Below, piece after piece: positions 1-7,744 of a DNA stretch of 47,677 nt. Source of the stretch: a virus; the IMG/VR virus record IMGVR_UViG_3300046559_000432, positions 1 to 47,677 of that record. The stretch is one strand, 5' to 3'. Position 1 is the first letter of the stretch. Each line of letters starts with the position of its first letter. Made by a program: the position numbers and the translations under genes. Below the pieces are notes generated by a model, which saw nothing but the letters and a program-made list of their open reading frames with translations, was not told the DNA's origin and did not search any database.

Positions 1-91
1 CGACGGCCTTCATCAGGCCAAAGGCCGCGGCAGCGCCACCTGCCACGCTGACGCCGTGCCGGGCGACGGCCAGGACTTGGTCGCGCGTCAT
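1..91 (-). CDS. Holin-like protein, N-terminal fragment (left repeat copy)
   Basis: The first 30 codons of the gene that is complete at 46405-46776 are repeated here and run off the window edge. The start codon at 89-91 overlaps the stop of the upstream 37-residue membrane ORF as ATGA. The fragment is identical in protein sequence to the right-hand copy. It is partial because the window was cut here, not because of a visible mutation. Confidence 0.75.
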   Translation of the reverse strand, partial: MTRDQVLAVARHGVSVAGGAAAAFGLMKAV

Positions 92-201
92 ATGAGGACA
101 CCAAATGTGAACATCATGCCGACCAGCAGAGCGCCGACCATGATCCCAAGGACACCCAATAGGAGAAAGTCGAGCCAGATGAGCGGGAGCCTGCGCGTCA
201 T
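88..201 (-). CDS. 37-residue single-span membrane protein (left copy)
   Basis: The ORF begins MTRRLPLIWLDFLLLG and is almost entirely one hydrophobic segment after a short basic N-terminus, which fits a small inner-membrane protein such as a holin or lysis accessory. Its start overlaps the stop of the 67-residue upstream gene (ATGA) and its stop overlaps the next start (ATGA), so it is probably translated by coupling. The same ORF is kept at 46773-46886 with only synonymous changes, which supports it being real. The function is inferred from size, hydrophobicity and context only. Confidence 0.6.
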   Translation of the reverse strand: MTRRLPLIWLDFLLLGVLGIMVGALLVGMMFTFGVLI

Positions 202-401
202 TCCGGCGCCGCTTGGATCTGCGCGTGCAGGCTTTCCATCTGCGCGTCGATCACCGCGCGCTGGTCGGCGGTGAGAGCCGTTCCGGTGATGACATCCTTG
301 AGCACGCCGATGAATGGCTGCACGTCGGACCCGAGCTGGATCGCGATGGGCACAAGCTGCATGGCCTGCTGGACGAGAGCCATGATGGCGAGGGGATTCA
401 T
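198..401 (-). CDS. 67-residue lysis-region protein (left copy)
   Basis: I chose the start at 399-401 because AGGAGAT lies just upstream at good spacing; a longer frame upstream has no such site. The N-terminal half is hydrophobic and amphipathic (MNPLAIMALVQQAMQLVPIA). The C-terminal half is polar and helical, with LTADQRAVIDAQMESL. The copy at 46883-47086 encodes the identical protein despite several base changes, a sign of purifying selection. It sits in a chain of overlapping small genes between a lipoprotein and holin-like proteins. No specific function is recognised. Confidence 0.7.
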   Translation of the reverse strand: MNPLAIMALVQQAMQLVPIAIQLGSDVQPFIGVLKDVITGTALTADQRAVIDAQMESLHAQIQAAPE

Positions 402-415
402 GGTGGATCTCCTAT

Positions 416-559
416 TTAAGAGTTCATAAGCACGACCATCAGCCCAAGAGCCATCAGACCAAAAACAATGAGGGCCACGCCCGGCCCGAAGGCCAACCAC
501 GTCCCGCCTACGATCGAGCCGACCGCAAAGAGGAAGATGATCTGGATGGGGTCGGACAT
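416..559 (-). CDS. 47-residue two-span membrane protein (left copy)
   Basis: Starting MSDPIQIIFLFAVGS, this ORF has two hydrophobic stretches separated by a Gly/Pro turn, as in very small holins. It ends in TAA here but TAG in the right-hand copy (47101-47244), and one residue near the end differs (Met for Leu). It lies directly downstream of the 127-residue lipoprotein and upstream of the 67-residue protein. A role in membrane permeabilisation during lysis is inferred from context. Confidence 0.6.
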   Translation of the reverse strand: MSDPIQIIFLFAVGSIVGGTWLAFGPGVALIVFGLMALGLMVVLMNS

Positions 560-562
560 GGA

Positions 563-946
563 TCACGATGTCTTCAGCCCAGCCGTGAGCGTCTGGTAGG
601 CCGCCAGCACAGTCTGAAGCTGGCCGTAGGCCGCGACGGCGCCTGACGCATTGCCGCTCGAGACGGCCGCCTGCGTGTCGTGGAGCGCCTTGTAGATAGC
701 CTGGTCGTCAGCCTTAATTGTCGCGACGGTCGTATGGCGGGCGCAGGGCTGGACGACCGGCGTGCCGCAGCGCGGCAGCTTGAGGTAGCCGAGCGCGATC
801 GCTTGTGCCGTGCCGTAGACTACGGTCGCGTCGTCCACGTCCTTCTGTGTCACGTGAAACGCCGTGGCGGCCGTGAGGGCGGTATTGACGTTGGCGCAGC
901 CGGACAGGCCGGCGAGCAGGACGGAGGCTATTGCGAGCTTGCGCAT
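563..946 (-). CDS. Phage lipoprotein (left copy)
   Basis: The 127-residue product has a Sec/lipoprotein signal: MRKLAIASVLLAGLSGC with lipobox LSGC, Cys17 being the likely lipidated residue. The start at 944-946 has AGGGA about 8 bases upstream; the longer ORF start at 1045 has none. The mature part is Ala-rich and helical with two cysteines. It could be an outer-membrane lysis component or another envelope protein. The repeated-word promoter candidate at 997-1006 lies 50 bases upstream. This copy differs from 47248-47631 at about nine conservative residues, far more than the surrounding genes. Confidence 0.8.
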   Translation of the reverse strand: MRKLAIASVLLAGLSGCANVNTALTAATAFHVTQKDVDDATVVYGTAQAIALGYLKLPRCGTPVVQPCARHTTVATIKADDQAIYKALHDTQAAVSSGNASGAVAAYGQLQTVLAAYQTLTAGLKTS

Positions 947-996
947 GGGTTTGTCCCTGGTTTCAACGGGATAAGAGCCTGCGGCAGGTCGACGCT

Positions 997-1006
997 CAAC
1001 GCACCC
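997..1006 (-). promoter_or_regulatory. Late-gene word CAACGCACC (copy 1)
   Basis: On the minus strand this reads GGGTGCGTTGAGC, preceded by GTGAC. It lies 50 bases upstream of the lipoprotein start at 946 and directly after the stop of the 26-residue lipoprotein gene. It is one of nine copies in the window; the word alone is expected less than once by chance. I infer a late promoter or transcription-factor site. Confidence 0.6.
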
Positions 1007-1007
1007 G

Positions 1008-1088
1008 TCACATCCGCCACTGGCTCGAATGCCCGCAGGCGGCAATCAGCGGCGCGAGCGCGAGGAGCAGCCACCAGATCCAGCGCAT
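1008..1088 (-). CDS. 26-residue mini-lipoprotein
   Basis: This very short ORF begins MRWIWWLLLALAPLIAAC and has a clear lipobox (LIAAC), followed by only eight residues. Its ATG overlaps the TGA of the upstream 63-residue gene (TGATG), so it is probably translationally coupled. Tiny lipoproteins of this kind occur as Rz1-type outer-membrane spanins and as entericidin-like toxins. Its place beside lysis genes favours a spanin-type role, but it is shorter than typical Rz1 and has no embedded Rz frame. The assignment is tentative. Confidence 0.55.
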   Translation of the reverse strand: MRWIWWLLLALAPLIAACGHSSQWRM

Positions 1089-1279
1089 CAGTCCAGCCGC
1101 CGCTTTTTGACGTGGCCTCGCCGCTTAGGCGGCATTTCGCAATGGCGGATAGCGTTGATGCGTTCAAGATTGCGGAGCCTATATTGCCGCTGATACTCGC
1201 GACGATCCGCCAAGAACTTTTCCCGGTCCCCGTAATATCTATCTGTAATTATAGAGCAGTTGATCACACCGTTTCCCAT
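1088..1279 (-). CDS. Small basic protein, unknown
   Basis: The 63-residue product from the ATG at 1277-1279 is rich in Arg and Tyr (RREYQRQYRLRNLERINAI) and ends in a basic tail. The Arg-rich helix resembles the spacer repeats seen in the HNH protein at 11253-11987, so it could be a remnant of such an endonuclease or a small nucleic-acid binding protein. It starts immediately after the stop of the upstream secreted-protein gene (TGACATG). No function is assigned. Confidence 0.5.
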   Translation of the reverse strand: MGNGVINCSIITDRYYGDREKFLADRREYQRQYRLRNLERINAIRHCEMPPKRRGHVKKRRLD

Positions 1280-1280
1280 G

Positions 1281-1679
1281 TCAGAAGCCCTTCGCCGGAG
1301 CGAAGAAGCACCATACATTCGTGGATGCCCATGTGTCCCTGTAGAATATCCAATACTCGCCATCCTGAGATGGCAGTTCTTTGCCATAGGGCAGCACGAC
1401 CTTTACGCCGTCGATATGCCAGCCATCAGGCAAGGTATGAACCTGGGAGCTTTCAAGATGGTGAGCGTCGGCAGGACCGCAGCACGAGGCACCCACCCAG
1501 GAAGGAACAGGATCGCCATTCGCCCAACGCTCATGAGCAAATGCCGGCGAGTGGAAGAAGCAGAAGGCCAGCACTGCGGCAATTGGGATGGCGACAATTA
1601 TCCGCCTGTCCTCTAAGGCATGTCCCAAAAAGGGTGCATCGGATCTCCTTTCAATTGCAGCTACGGCTATGCGTGACAC
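1281..1679 (-). CDS. Secreted cysteine-containing protein, unknown
   Basis: A hydrophobic signal segment (IIVAIPIAAVLAFCFF then SPAFA) precedes a mature domain of about 85 residues with a CCGPADAHH motif, several Trp and a conserved-looking YWIFYRDTWAS stretch. Proteins of this look are familiar from Rhizobiales phages and genomes, but I know no activity for them. The start is uncertain: the longest frame opens with GTG at 1677-1679 without a ribosome site, while a strong AGGAGA lies further in beside an out-of-frame ATG. It is probably exported to the periplasm. Confidence 0.6.
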   Translation of the reverse strand: MSRIAVAAIERRSDAPFLGHALEDRRIIVAIPIAAVLAFCFFHSPAFAHERWANGDPVPSWVGASCCGPADAHHLESSQVHTLPDGWHIDGVKVVLPYGKELPSQDGEYWIFYRDTWASTNVWCFFAPAKGF

Positions 1680-1742
1680 ACGTCAGGACCGCACAGCCGG
1701 ACAGGCACGGAAGACACAAGAGAAGGACGAGCGCGACGATCC

Positions 1743-2801
1743 TCATATCGTGATGACCTCGCAGCGGTCGATCGTGAGGTTGTGCGAGACGTCTGCCAAT
1801 TGCGCGGAGAGCGTCAAGGAAACCGGGGTGGCGGGCGCGAAGTTCGCGGCGGTCGAGAGGCGGCGTTGTGCGACCAGGTAGGGCGTGGTCGTGCAGCGCA
1901 GATCGTTGTTAGAGACCTGGTGCGTCGTCGTGAGGGCATCGATATTCCACTCGGCTTCTAGATTCTGTGCCGCACCTGCATTGACCGGAGGCGTGAGCGT
2001 GCCCAACGTCGTCACTGTTCCGGCGCCGACAGCGATCGAGGGGTTTCCAATCCAAGAACCCAGCATTCGGACCTTGACGCTCCGGGGAGTGGAGAACACA
2101 CCGCTCGCGAAGGTGACGAGGTTCGAGATCATGACCGTCGGCGCGAGCGTGCCGGTGAGTACGATCGGCCCCTCGATGACGTTCGCGCGGGCGAGCACCG
2201 GGAAGCCGCTTACCGATTGCGATTGCACGATGAGGGCTTGCGACCAGTCGCCGGCGCTCGCCGAGTTCTTCACGTAAAAGATCGGCCGCATCGCCGTGTC
2301 GTCGGTCTGCAGATAGACGAAGCCCGCAGCCGCTCCGTCATAATTAGAGCGGTTGCCTAGCGTGCCCGAGGCGTCGGCGTGCATCGCAACGGGCGCCGCC
2401 GTCTTCCCGAGCTGACGCTTGATCTCGCGAAGCGTCGACCACAGCCCGCCCGTCACCTGGTTGAACTCGCGCCGCGCGAGCCCCGGCGCCGTCGGCATGG
2501 ACGTCTGCCGCGGCTGGAATGAGCCAATGATCTCGACCACGGACCCCGACGGTATGACCGGAGAGAACATGACCTGCCCGTCGGTGATCGGGCGAGGGAG
2601 CTGGCTCGTCGGCGTGCCCGATGCCGAGACGAGTTGCCAGCTTTCCAAGCCGAGCTCCACGCCGTTCACCGTGACGGCTATGTCCTCCTGCTCGCCGTAT
2701 ACCGGGAAATTGACGGTGATCGTCAGCGTGTCCTGCGCGAGCGTATAGATCGCGTATCTGTCAAGGTCCGGAACCGGAGGGACTGGCGGAAGAACGGTCA
2801 T
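1743..2801 (-). CDS. Tail fibre protein with T7-type N-terminal domain
   Basis: The first ~130 of 352 residues have the pattern of the T7 gp17 virion-attachment domain: a beta-rich part with a VNGVELG stretch, then an alpha-helical EFNQVTGGLWSTLREIK stretch. The rest is a Gly/Thr/Val-rich beta domain with two late cysteines, probably the receptor-contacting or trimerising part. Its start overlaps the stop of the upstream 119-residue gene by one base (TGATG). It lies near the end of the structural block, where fibre genes usually sit. Confidence 0.7.
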   Translation of the reverse strand: MTVLPPVPPVPDLDRYAIYTLAQDTLTITVNFPVYGEQEDIAVTVNGVELGLESWQLVSASGTPTSQLPRPITDGQVMFSPVIPSGSVVEIIGSFQPRQTSMPTAPGLARREFNQVTGGLWSTLREIKRQLGKTAAPVAMHADASGTLGNRSNYDGAAAGFVYLQTDDTAMRPIFYVKNSASAGDWSQALIVQSQSVSGFPVLARANVIEGPIVLTGTLAPTVMISNLVTFASGVFSTPRSVKVRMLGSWIGNPSIAVGAGTVTTLGTLTPPVNAGAAQNLEAEWNIDALTTTHQVSNNDLRCTTTPYLVAQRRLSTAANFAPATPVSLTLSAQLADVSHNLTIDRCEVITI

Positions 2802-3160
2802 CAGTGTGGCAGGGCCGTTACGGTCGGAGCGCCAGTATGAGTGATGCGGAGCGAATCACCCTGGCCAATGCTGATTTCGCCGGCGATCACGCCAGTGTCT
2901 ACGAAGGTGCCCCTGCGCCCGACCTCTATCTTCGAGACCGTTCCGCCTTGAACGAAAACCGTCATTCTCGCGGCCGTCGGTATGTTGTGGACCCAAGTGA
3001 AAGGCGAGTCGCCGACGGTGATCACTAGCTCATCATCTGGTCTCGCGACGGGCGTAAGCGAGTAGCGATAGCTGGACTTCGTTACGGCGCGCATCGCGTC
3101 GATCGGGTCCATCTCGATCGTCATCGAGTTTGCGGAATCCGTAACGGCTATTTTTTTCAT
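2801..3160 (-). CDS. Small beta-rich virion-associated protein, unknown
   Basis: The 119-residue product has no signal peptide. It is dominated by short beta strands (DELVITVGDSPFTWVHN, ISIGQGDSLRITH), as in small tail-tip or fibre-adaptor proteins. The ATG at 3158-3160 has GGAGG upstream. It is the first gene after the late-promoter word at 3210-3219 and is coupled to the fibre gene. A fibre adaptor or chaperone is a guess. Confidence 0.6.
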   Translation of the reverse strand: MKKIAVTDSANSMTIEMDPIDAMRAVTKSSYRYSLTPVARPDDELVITVGDSPFTWVHNIPTAARMTVFVQGGTVSKIEVGRRGTFVDTGVIAGEISIGQGDSLRITHTGAPTVTALPH

Positions 3161-3209
3161 GGGCGCCTCCTGGCAACGGCCCCAAAATGGGCGAGCGTCG
3201 CGCCGCCCT

Positions 3210-3219
3210 CAACGCACCC
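3210..3219 (-). promoter_or_regulatory. Late-gene word CAACGCACC (copy 2)
   Basis: The minus-strand reading is CGTAACGGGTGCGTTGAGG. It lies between the stop of the 1507-residue gene (3221) and the start at 3160, 49 bases upstream of that start. The fibre genes therefore probably have their own late start in addition to read-through. Confidence 0.6.
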
Positions 3220-3220
3220 G

Positions 3221-6200
3221 TTACGGAATGCGGTTTTCGCCCGGCCGAGTGCGCGGCTTGATGCCGAATGCGTTCGCTAGCCCGTCCTCGCCACTGTCGA
3301 GCAGCCGCCGGAACGCCCAAAGGTTTTGCAGCGGCAGCACCTCGCGCAGCTTGTGCGAGTCCGTAGCGTTCCACGTGCCGCGTATTGCGTCCGATCCAGC
3401 GTTCTTCATCGCCTCGAGGTGCGACCAGGTAGGGCCGAGAAGCTCGGATAGCCCGGATCGGTCGACGCGGTTCGACAGCGGGCGCCCCGCGCCGATTGCC
3501 CGGAACGCGTCGGTCGAGCCGCCGAGGAGCCGGCTTTGCATGGCGTTCAACTCGGAGAACCAGCCGGTAACCGCGCTCCTATGCACCGCCTCCTTGATCC
3601 AGTCCTGCGGCTTGTCGCTAGCCGCCTGCCCGGACACCAGCGTGTAGAGCCGATAGGAGAGCATGCCCGACGCGATGAGGGCGAAGAAGCCTTGCAGCGT
3701 GCGCCCGTCACGCTGCTGCAAGTTCGAGAGCAGGATTCGCTCGTGCGCGCCTGCGATGAAGCTTTTGAACTGTCCGATGAGGCCGATGACCGGATTGGAC
3801 ATCCATAGTGGCTTCTCGGCGCCAGGCGTCACGACCGAGATATTAGCCTCGTGCAGCATGGCGTGCTCGAAGGCCTGGCGCGCGCCCGTGTCCTTCCAAT
3901 CGCCCGTGTTCGGCAGGTTGACGCCGTCGATCTTCTCTCCCCCATCCTCGGAGAATGCCTTCCAGATGCGCGCAGCCATGTGCGGATCGATCGATGCGCC
4001 GGCCATGCGCGCGAGCGCCTTCGGATCGCCCGCGCCTTCGGCAATCGCCTTTGCGTCGCGCAGGAAGTCCTGGCTCGCCGCCGAGGTTGCGAGCGTCTTC
4101 ATCCAATCGGTCCACGGCCCGTGCAGGTTGACCAGCATCGAGCGGTCCGTCGCCCAAGAGAGCCCGCGCTCGAACTTGGAACCCGGCCGGTAGTTCTCCG
4201 TCACGTCGGCGAACTGCGTCCGCATGTGGCCCATCATGCCGTCGACTCCGACCGCCATCGCCTTGGCCTGCGCCCGCATCGCCTTGGGCAACGGCGACAT
4301 GCCGATCATGCCCTTGAAGAACGGGATATAGGCGTCGCGCATCACGTTCATGAAGCCGTATCGGGCGACGGCGTTGACGAGATCCTGCTGCCGGTTCGCC
4401 ACCGATGTGCCGAGGCCGGCGAGCGAGTTGATGTTGCCGAACATGCGGGCATAGCGCGCGGCGTTCCTCATGCGCGGATCGGGCGACCAGCCGTAGACGC
4501 CCCGGATGCGGTCGCGCTGCGCTGCAATATCGCGGATGGTGGCTTTGCGCATGTCGCCGATGCGCTTCAGCTCCTTGTCGCTCTTCGCCGCGTCCGCCAT
4601 GCGGGCATAGTCCTCGTTCACCCGGCGCATGACGTCGGTCGCCTCGACGTCGCCGAAGCGGCGCGTGAGCGCGATGTCCGGCACGACGGTCCGCAGGTGC
4701 GCGGCGAGGGCGTGCTCGACGTCCGTCTCGACGAAATCCTTTACGTGCGAGGTCGGGATGGCGAAGTCGCGCCGGTTGAGCGAGCCGCGGACTTGCTGCT
4801 TTGCGTTAATCGGGCCGATCGCCGGACCGCCAGAGGCGATGTCATAGGGAATGCGCCCATCCGGCGAGCCGACGATGCGGTCGATCGTCTCGTCCGCGCG
4901 GTTACCGAGCTCCTCGCGCGACAGGTCGCGGTCGCTCTCGAGGATGCGCTTGACGGCGCGATCGACGGGATGATCCGCCGAGGTGAGCCGCGCGCCCTTG
5001 CCCTCATAGACGCCGGCCTGCTGCTTCAGCCCGCGCACGCGCTCGGCTTCGTCACGCGCCTTCAGGGCGTGGATGGCCTCGGCCGAGCTGTCGCCTTTCC
5101 AGCCGCGAATCTCATCCTCGATCTTGCCGCGCACCTTGCCGCGCGCATCTTCGGCATTGGTTCGCGCCGCCTCGAGGAGGTCGCGCATCATGCTTTGGCG
5201 GTCGAGGCGCTGCTGCAGGAGCTTGGCTCGGCCGCTCGCCCTCGTCTCGGCGACTCCGGCCTCGCCGGTGCGCGCGCCCGCAATCGTCTCGCGTTGAGTG
5301 AGCTTGCCGCGATCCGCCTGCGCGCGCTCGACGAAGTCTCGTAGCTGCTGAAGAGCGGCCCGCTGACCTGCGATGTCCTGCGTGGCGCCCTCAAGATCCT
5401 TGCCTGCCTCGACCTTCTCTTGCAGCCGCTTCAAGACGGCCGGGATGCGACCCTGGTCCTCCTTGATCGCGCGGGCGACGCCCGCGAGAGTGGTCGGCCT
5501 GTCCGCGCCACCGAGCGCCTCCTCGAATGCCGTCGCCATCTCGCGGACGTGCTGCGTCTTGTCGCCGCTGGCTTCCAGCCACCACGAAGGCTCGCGACCG
5601 CGGCTGGCCTCGTCGATGATATCGAGCACCTGCGCCGGCGTCGGGCGACCGCCTTCGAACGAGTGCGGCGACATCTCGCCGAATAGCTCGCCCCATGCGT
5701 CGGCGTCGCGGCCGGCGCTGTTGATCAATCCCGGCCGGCGATTTGCCCCGCCGATGATGGACGAGACGTCGCCGCCTGTGTCCTTGATGCCGCCTTCCTT
5801 GACGATGTGGGACAGGATGCTTGCGGGCTTTGGCGCCTTGCGCCGACCGAGAAATACTTCGGCCGCCTTGCGGATATCGCCCGGAAGAACGTCGCCAACC
5901 TCTTCCTTCTCAACGCGCGCTTGCTCGGCCTGAGACATGGGCGCGGCCTCACGCCGGAGCGAAGCTGCTTCCCTCTCGAGATCGGCGAGCCGCTCAAGCG
6001 TCGCCGGGTCGCGCGCTTCGCCGCGCATAGCCGAAATGAATTCTCCGACCTCCGATAGCGCCTCGGCGATATCTGTCTGACGAGCGCGAACCGTATCGGT
6101 GCGCGCCCCGGCCTGCCGAGCGCCCATCGAGGCCTCATCGGCGCGCGTTCCGGTCTCGGCCCCCCGCTGCTGAAGCGTCGCGATCCTGCCCTCTAGCTTG

Positions 6201-7744
6201 TCGATCTGGTCGGAGAGCTTCGCATGCTGGTCGCTGAGATCCTGAAGCCGATCCTTGGTCGCGGCCTTCTCCGTCTGCTCGCTCGCATACCAATCCGTGA
6301 ATATGCGTTTGACCTCCGGTCGGCGCGCTTCGATGACGTTTGGGCGCCACTGGCGCGGGTAGTGGCTCTGATCGCCCTTCGGCGGCTCGAGCTCCTCGCC
6401 GAGCATGGGCTTGCCATCTGGACCCATGGTGTCCTGCGCCCAGCCCTTGACTGGATCGAGCACCTTCTGCCGGAGTTCCTGCGCGGCCTGCTGGACCTGG
6501 GGGATGGCGTGCTCATCGCCGCTCCAAAGGGCTTGCGCGACCTCCGTCTTGAATTCACCGTAGGTCATCTTGCCGCCGCCCGCGCCGCGCAGATCGTCGA
6601 CGGTTGCACGCTGGAAAGCCATGGGCGGCTGGCTCTCGCCGTAACGATAATCAACGAACGCATCGCGCAGCGCATCATGCGCCTTGATCGTCAGGCCGTT
6701 GATCTGCTGCTTGACGGATAGGTCGACCGGCGGCCCGCCGAAGGATGGCGTGACGCCCTGCTCGCCTTCCTCGAAGCGTAGCGGCGTATCGGCAGCATCG
6801 CCCCAGAACCGACGCGCGGCGAGCGACGGGTTGCTAAAGCCGCGCAAGGTCGGGCTGATCTTCATGTTCAGATTGCCGAAGGCCTCGAAGGCCGAGCCGA
6901 TGATGGGGAGATCCTTCACTGCCTGCGGGATCGGGATGAAGCTCTTGAGCTGCATCTGACGAACGTCGGACGCCGCGGCGCCGGCCGCCTGCGCCACGCC
7001 GGGGCCGAAGGGCGCGTTCTCGTTGGCGGCCGCCTCGAGCGGAGCCTCGCCGGTGCTGACGACTTTCCGCGCCACATCGAGGTCGGCGGTCGCGGCCTTC
7101 ACCTCGGCCGGGCTCATCAGCGCGTGGGCGCCGGCGCCGAGTATCCCCATGAGGAGCGTTGCCGAGGCGACGTTGCCGGCGCTCTCCGATAGCGTCCGGC
7201 TCACCTGCGAGGACTGAAGCGCCGCCTCCGAGACGGAGGACTGCAACGCTCCGAGCGCCGCCATCCGCCGCGCCGCGGCGATGACGCTCACCCCGCGCTC
7301 GGCCATGCCGACGAAGGGCAGATACATGGTCGGGTCGACGAGACCGGCCGCCAAACTCGCCACGGTCCCGCCCCACCCCGAAGCCGCGAGCGTCTTGCGG
7401 TCGGCATCCTCGCTATCGATGCGCGCCATGATCGAGCGCGTCGTCGCCTCATTGGGCGAGCTCGTGAAGCTCGACAGGTGCTCGGCCTCGTATTTCGTGC
7501 CACGGATAATATCGAGCGGATTGTGGTTCGGATCGTAGGCCGTCGAGGGCGAGCCCTGCTGGATCGCCGATATGACGGAGGCGATCGGGTTCTGCTGCCG
7601 GAAGGCGGCGCCGATTGTCTCGCTCGAGGAAGGCCCGGCGAAGGGATCGGGCGGCGGCTGGCCGAGCGGCGCGCGGAAGAGCGGCGGCGCGGCATCCGGT
7701 GCGGGCGCGGCGGGAAGCGTCGCGGTGCTGTCGTCGAGCGGCAT
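3221..7744 (-). CDS. Giant internal virion protein (1507 residues)
   Basis: The size and position fit the large ejected or internal-core protein of podoviruses (T7 gp16-type role). The N-terminal ~60 residues are Pro/Ala-rich. A hydrophobic segment lies around residues 125-210 (GGTVASLAAGLVDPTMYLPF and an Ala-rich stretch). A long coiled coil occupies roughly 490-620 and further Arg/Glu-rich helices run to about 950. A mixed alpha domain with short hydrophobic stretches ends the protein. Its ATG adjoins the stop of the 1169-residue gene. I see no enzymatic motif. A role in DNA ejection across the envelope is inferred from gene order. Confidence 0.7.
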   Translation of the reverse strand: MPLDDSTATLPAAPAPDAAPPLFRAPLGQPPPDPFAGPSSSETIGAAFRQQNPIASVISAIQQGSPSTAYDPNHNPLDIIRGTKYEAEHLSSFTSSPNEATTRSIMARIDSEDADRKTLAASGWGGTVASLAAGLVDPTMYLPFVGMAERGVSVIAAARRMAALGALQSSVSEAALQSSQVSRTLSESAGNVASATLLMGILGAGAHALMSPAEVKAATADLDVARKVVSTGEAPLEAAANENAPFGPGVAQAAGAAASDVRQMQLKSFIPIPQAVKDLPIIGSAFEAFGNLNMKISPTLRGFSNPSLAARRFWGDAADTPLRFEEGEQGVTPSFGGPPVDLSVKQQINGLTIKAHDALRDAFVDYRYGESQPPMAFQRATVDDLRGAGGGKMTYGEFKTEVAQALWSGDEHAIPQVQQAAQELRQKVLDPVKGWAQDTMGPDGKPMLGEELEPPKGDQSHYPRQWRPNVIEARRPEVKRIFTDWYASEQTEKAATKDRLQDLSDQHAKLSDQIDKLEGRIATLQQRGAETGTRADEASMGARQAGARTDTVRARQTDIAEALSEVGEFISAMRGEARDPATLERLADLEREAASLRREAAPMSQAEQARVEKEEVGDVLPGDIRKAAEVFLGRRKAPKPASILSHIVKEGGIKDTGGDVSSIIGGANRRPGLINSAGRDADAWGELFGEMSPHSFEGGRPTPAQVLDIIDEASRGREPSWWLEASGDKTQHVREMATAFEEALGGADRPTTLAGVARAIKEDQGRIPAVLKRLQEKVEAGKDLEGATQDIAGQRAALQQLRDFVERAQADRGKLTQRETIAGARTGEAGVAETRASGRAKLLQQRLDRQSMMRDLLEAARTNAEDARGKVRGKIEDEIRGWKGDSSAEAIHALKARDEAERVRGLKQQAGVYEGKGARLTSADHPVDRAVKRILESDRDLSREELGNRADETIDRIVGSPDGRIPYDIASGGPAIGPINAKQQVRGSLNRRDFAIPTSHVKDFVETDVEHALAAHLRTVVPDIALTRRFGDVEATDVMRRVNEDYARMADAAKSDKELKRIGDMRKATIRDIAAQRDRIRGVYGWSPDPRMRNAARYARMFGNINSLAGLGTSVANRQQDLVNAVARYGFMNVMRDAYIPFFKGMIGMSPLPKAMRAQAKAMAVGVDGMMGHMRTQFADVTENYRPGSKFERGLSWATDRSMLVNLHGPWTDWMKTLATSAASQDFLRDAKAIAEGAGDPKALARMAGASIDPHMAARIWKAFSEDGGEKIDGVNLPNTGDWKDTGARQAFEHAMLHEANISVVTPGAEKPLWMSNPVIGLIGQFKSFIAGAHERILLSNLQQRDGRTLQGFFALIASGMLSYRLYTLVSGQAASDKPQDWIKEAVHRSAVTGWFSELNAMQSRLLGGSTDAFRAIGAGRPLSNRVDRSGLSELLGPTWSHLEAMKNAGSDAIRGTWNATDSHKLREVLPLQNLWAFRRLLDSGEDGLANAFGIKPRTRPGENRIP

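Larger units (their letters stand above)
1..992. repeat. Left copy of imperfect terminal direct repeat
   Basis: This stretch matches 46686-47677 base for base without indels, with about 43 mismatches by eye. About 34 mismatches fall in 596-868, inside the lipoprotein gene. The last ~120 bases and most of the first 560 are nearly identical. The changes are mostly synonymous, so both copies look like naturally diverged functional sequence rather than sequencing error. The simplest reading is a circular or concatemeric genome whose two ends come from slightly different variants in a population. A true non-identical terminal duplication is the alternative. Confidence 0.9.

Noticed and set aside
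680-1753. Long plus-strand frame of 357 codons across the lysis genes
   Set aside because: It is Arg-rich with shadow-like composition, no ribosome site, and lies opposite several better-supported small genes.
3851-5344. 497-codon plus-strand frame opposite the giant virion protein
   Set aside because: It is an Arg/Ala/Leu-rich antisense shadow typical of GC-rich genes, with no ribosome site.
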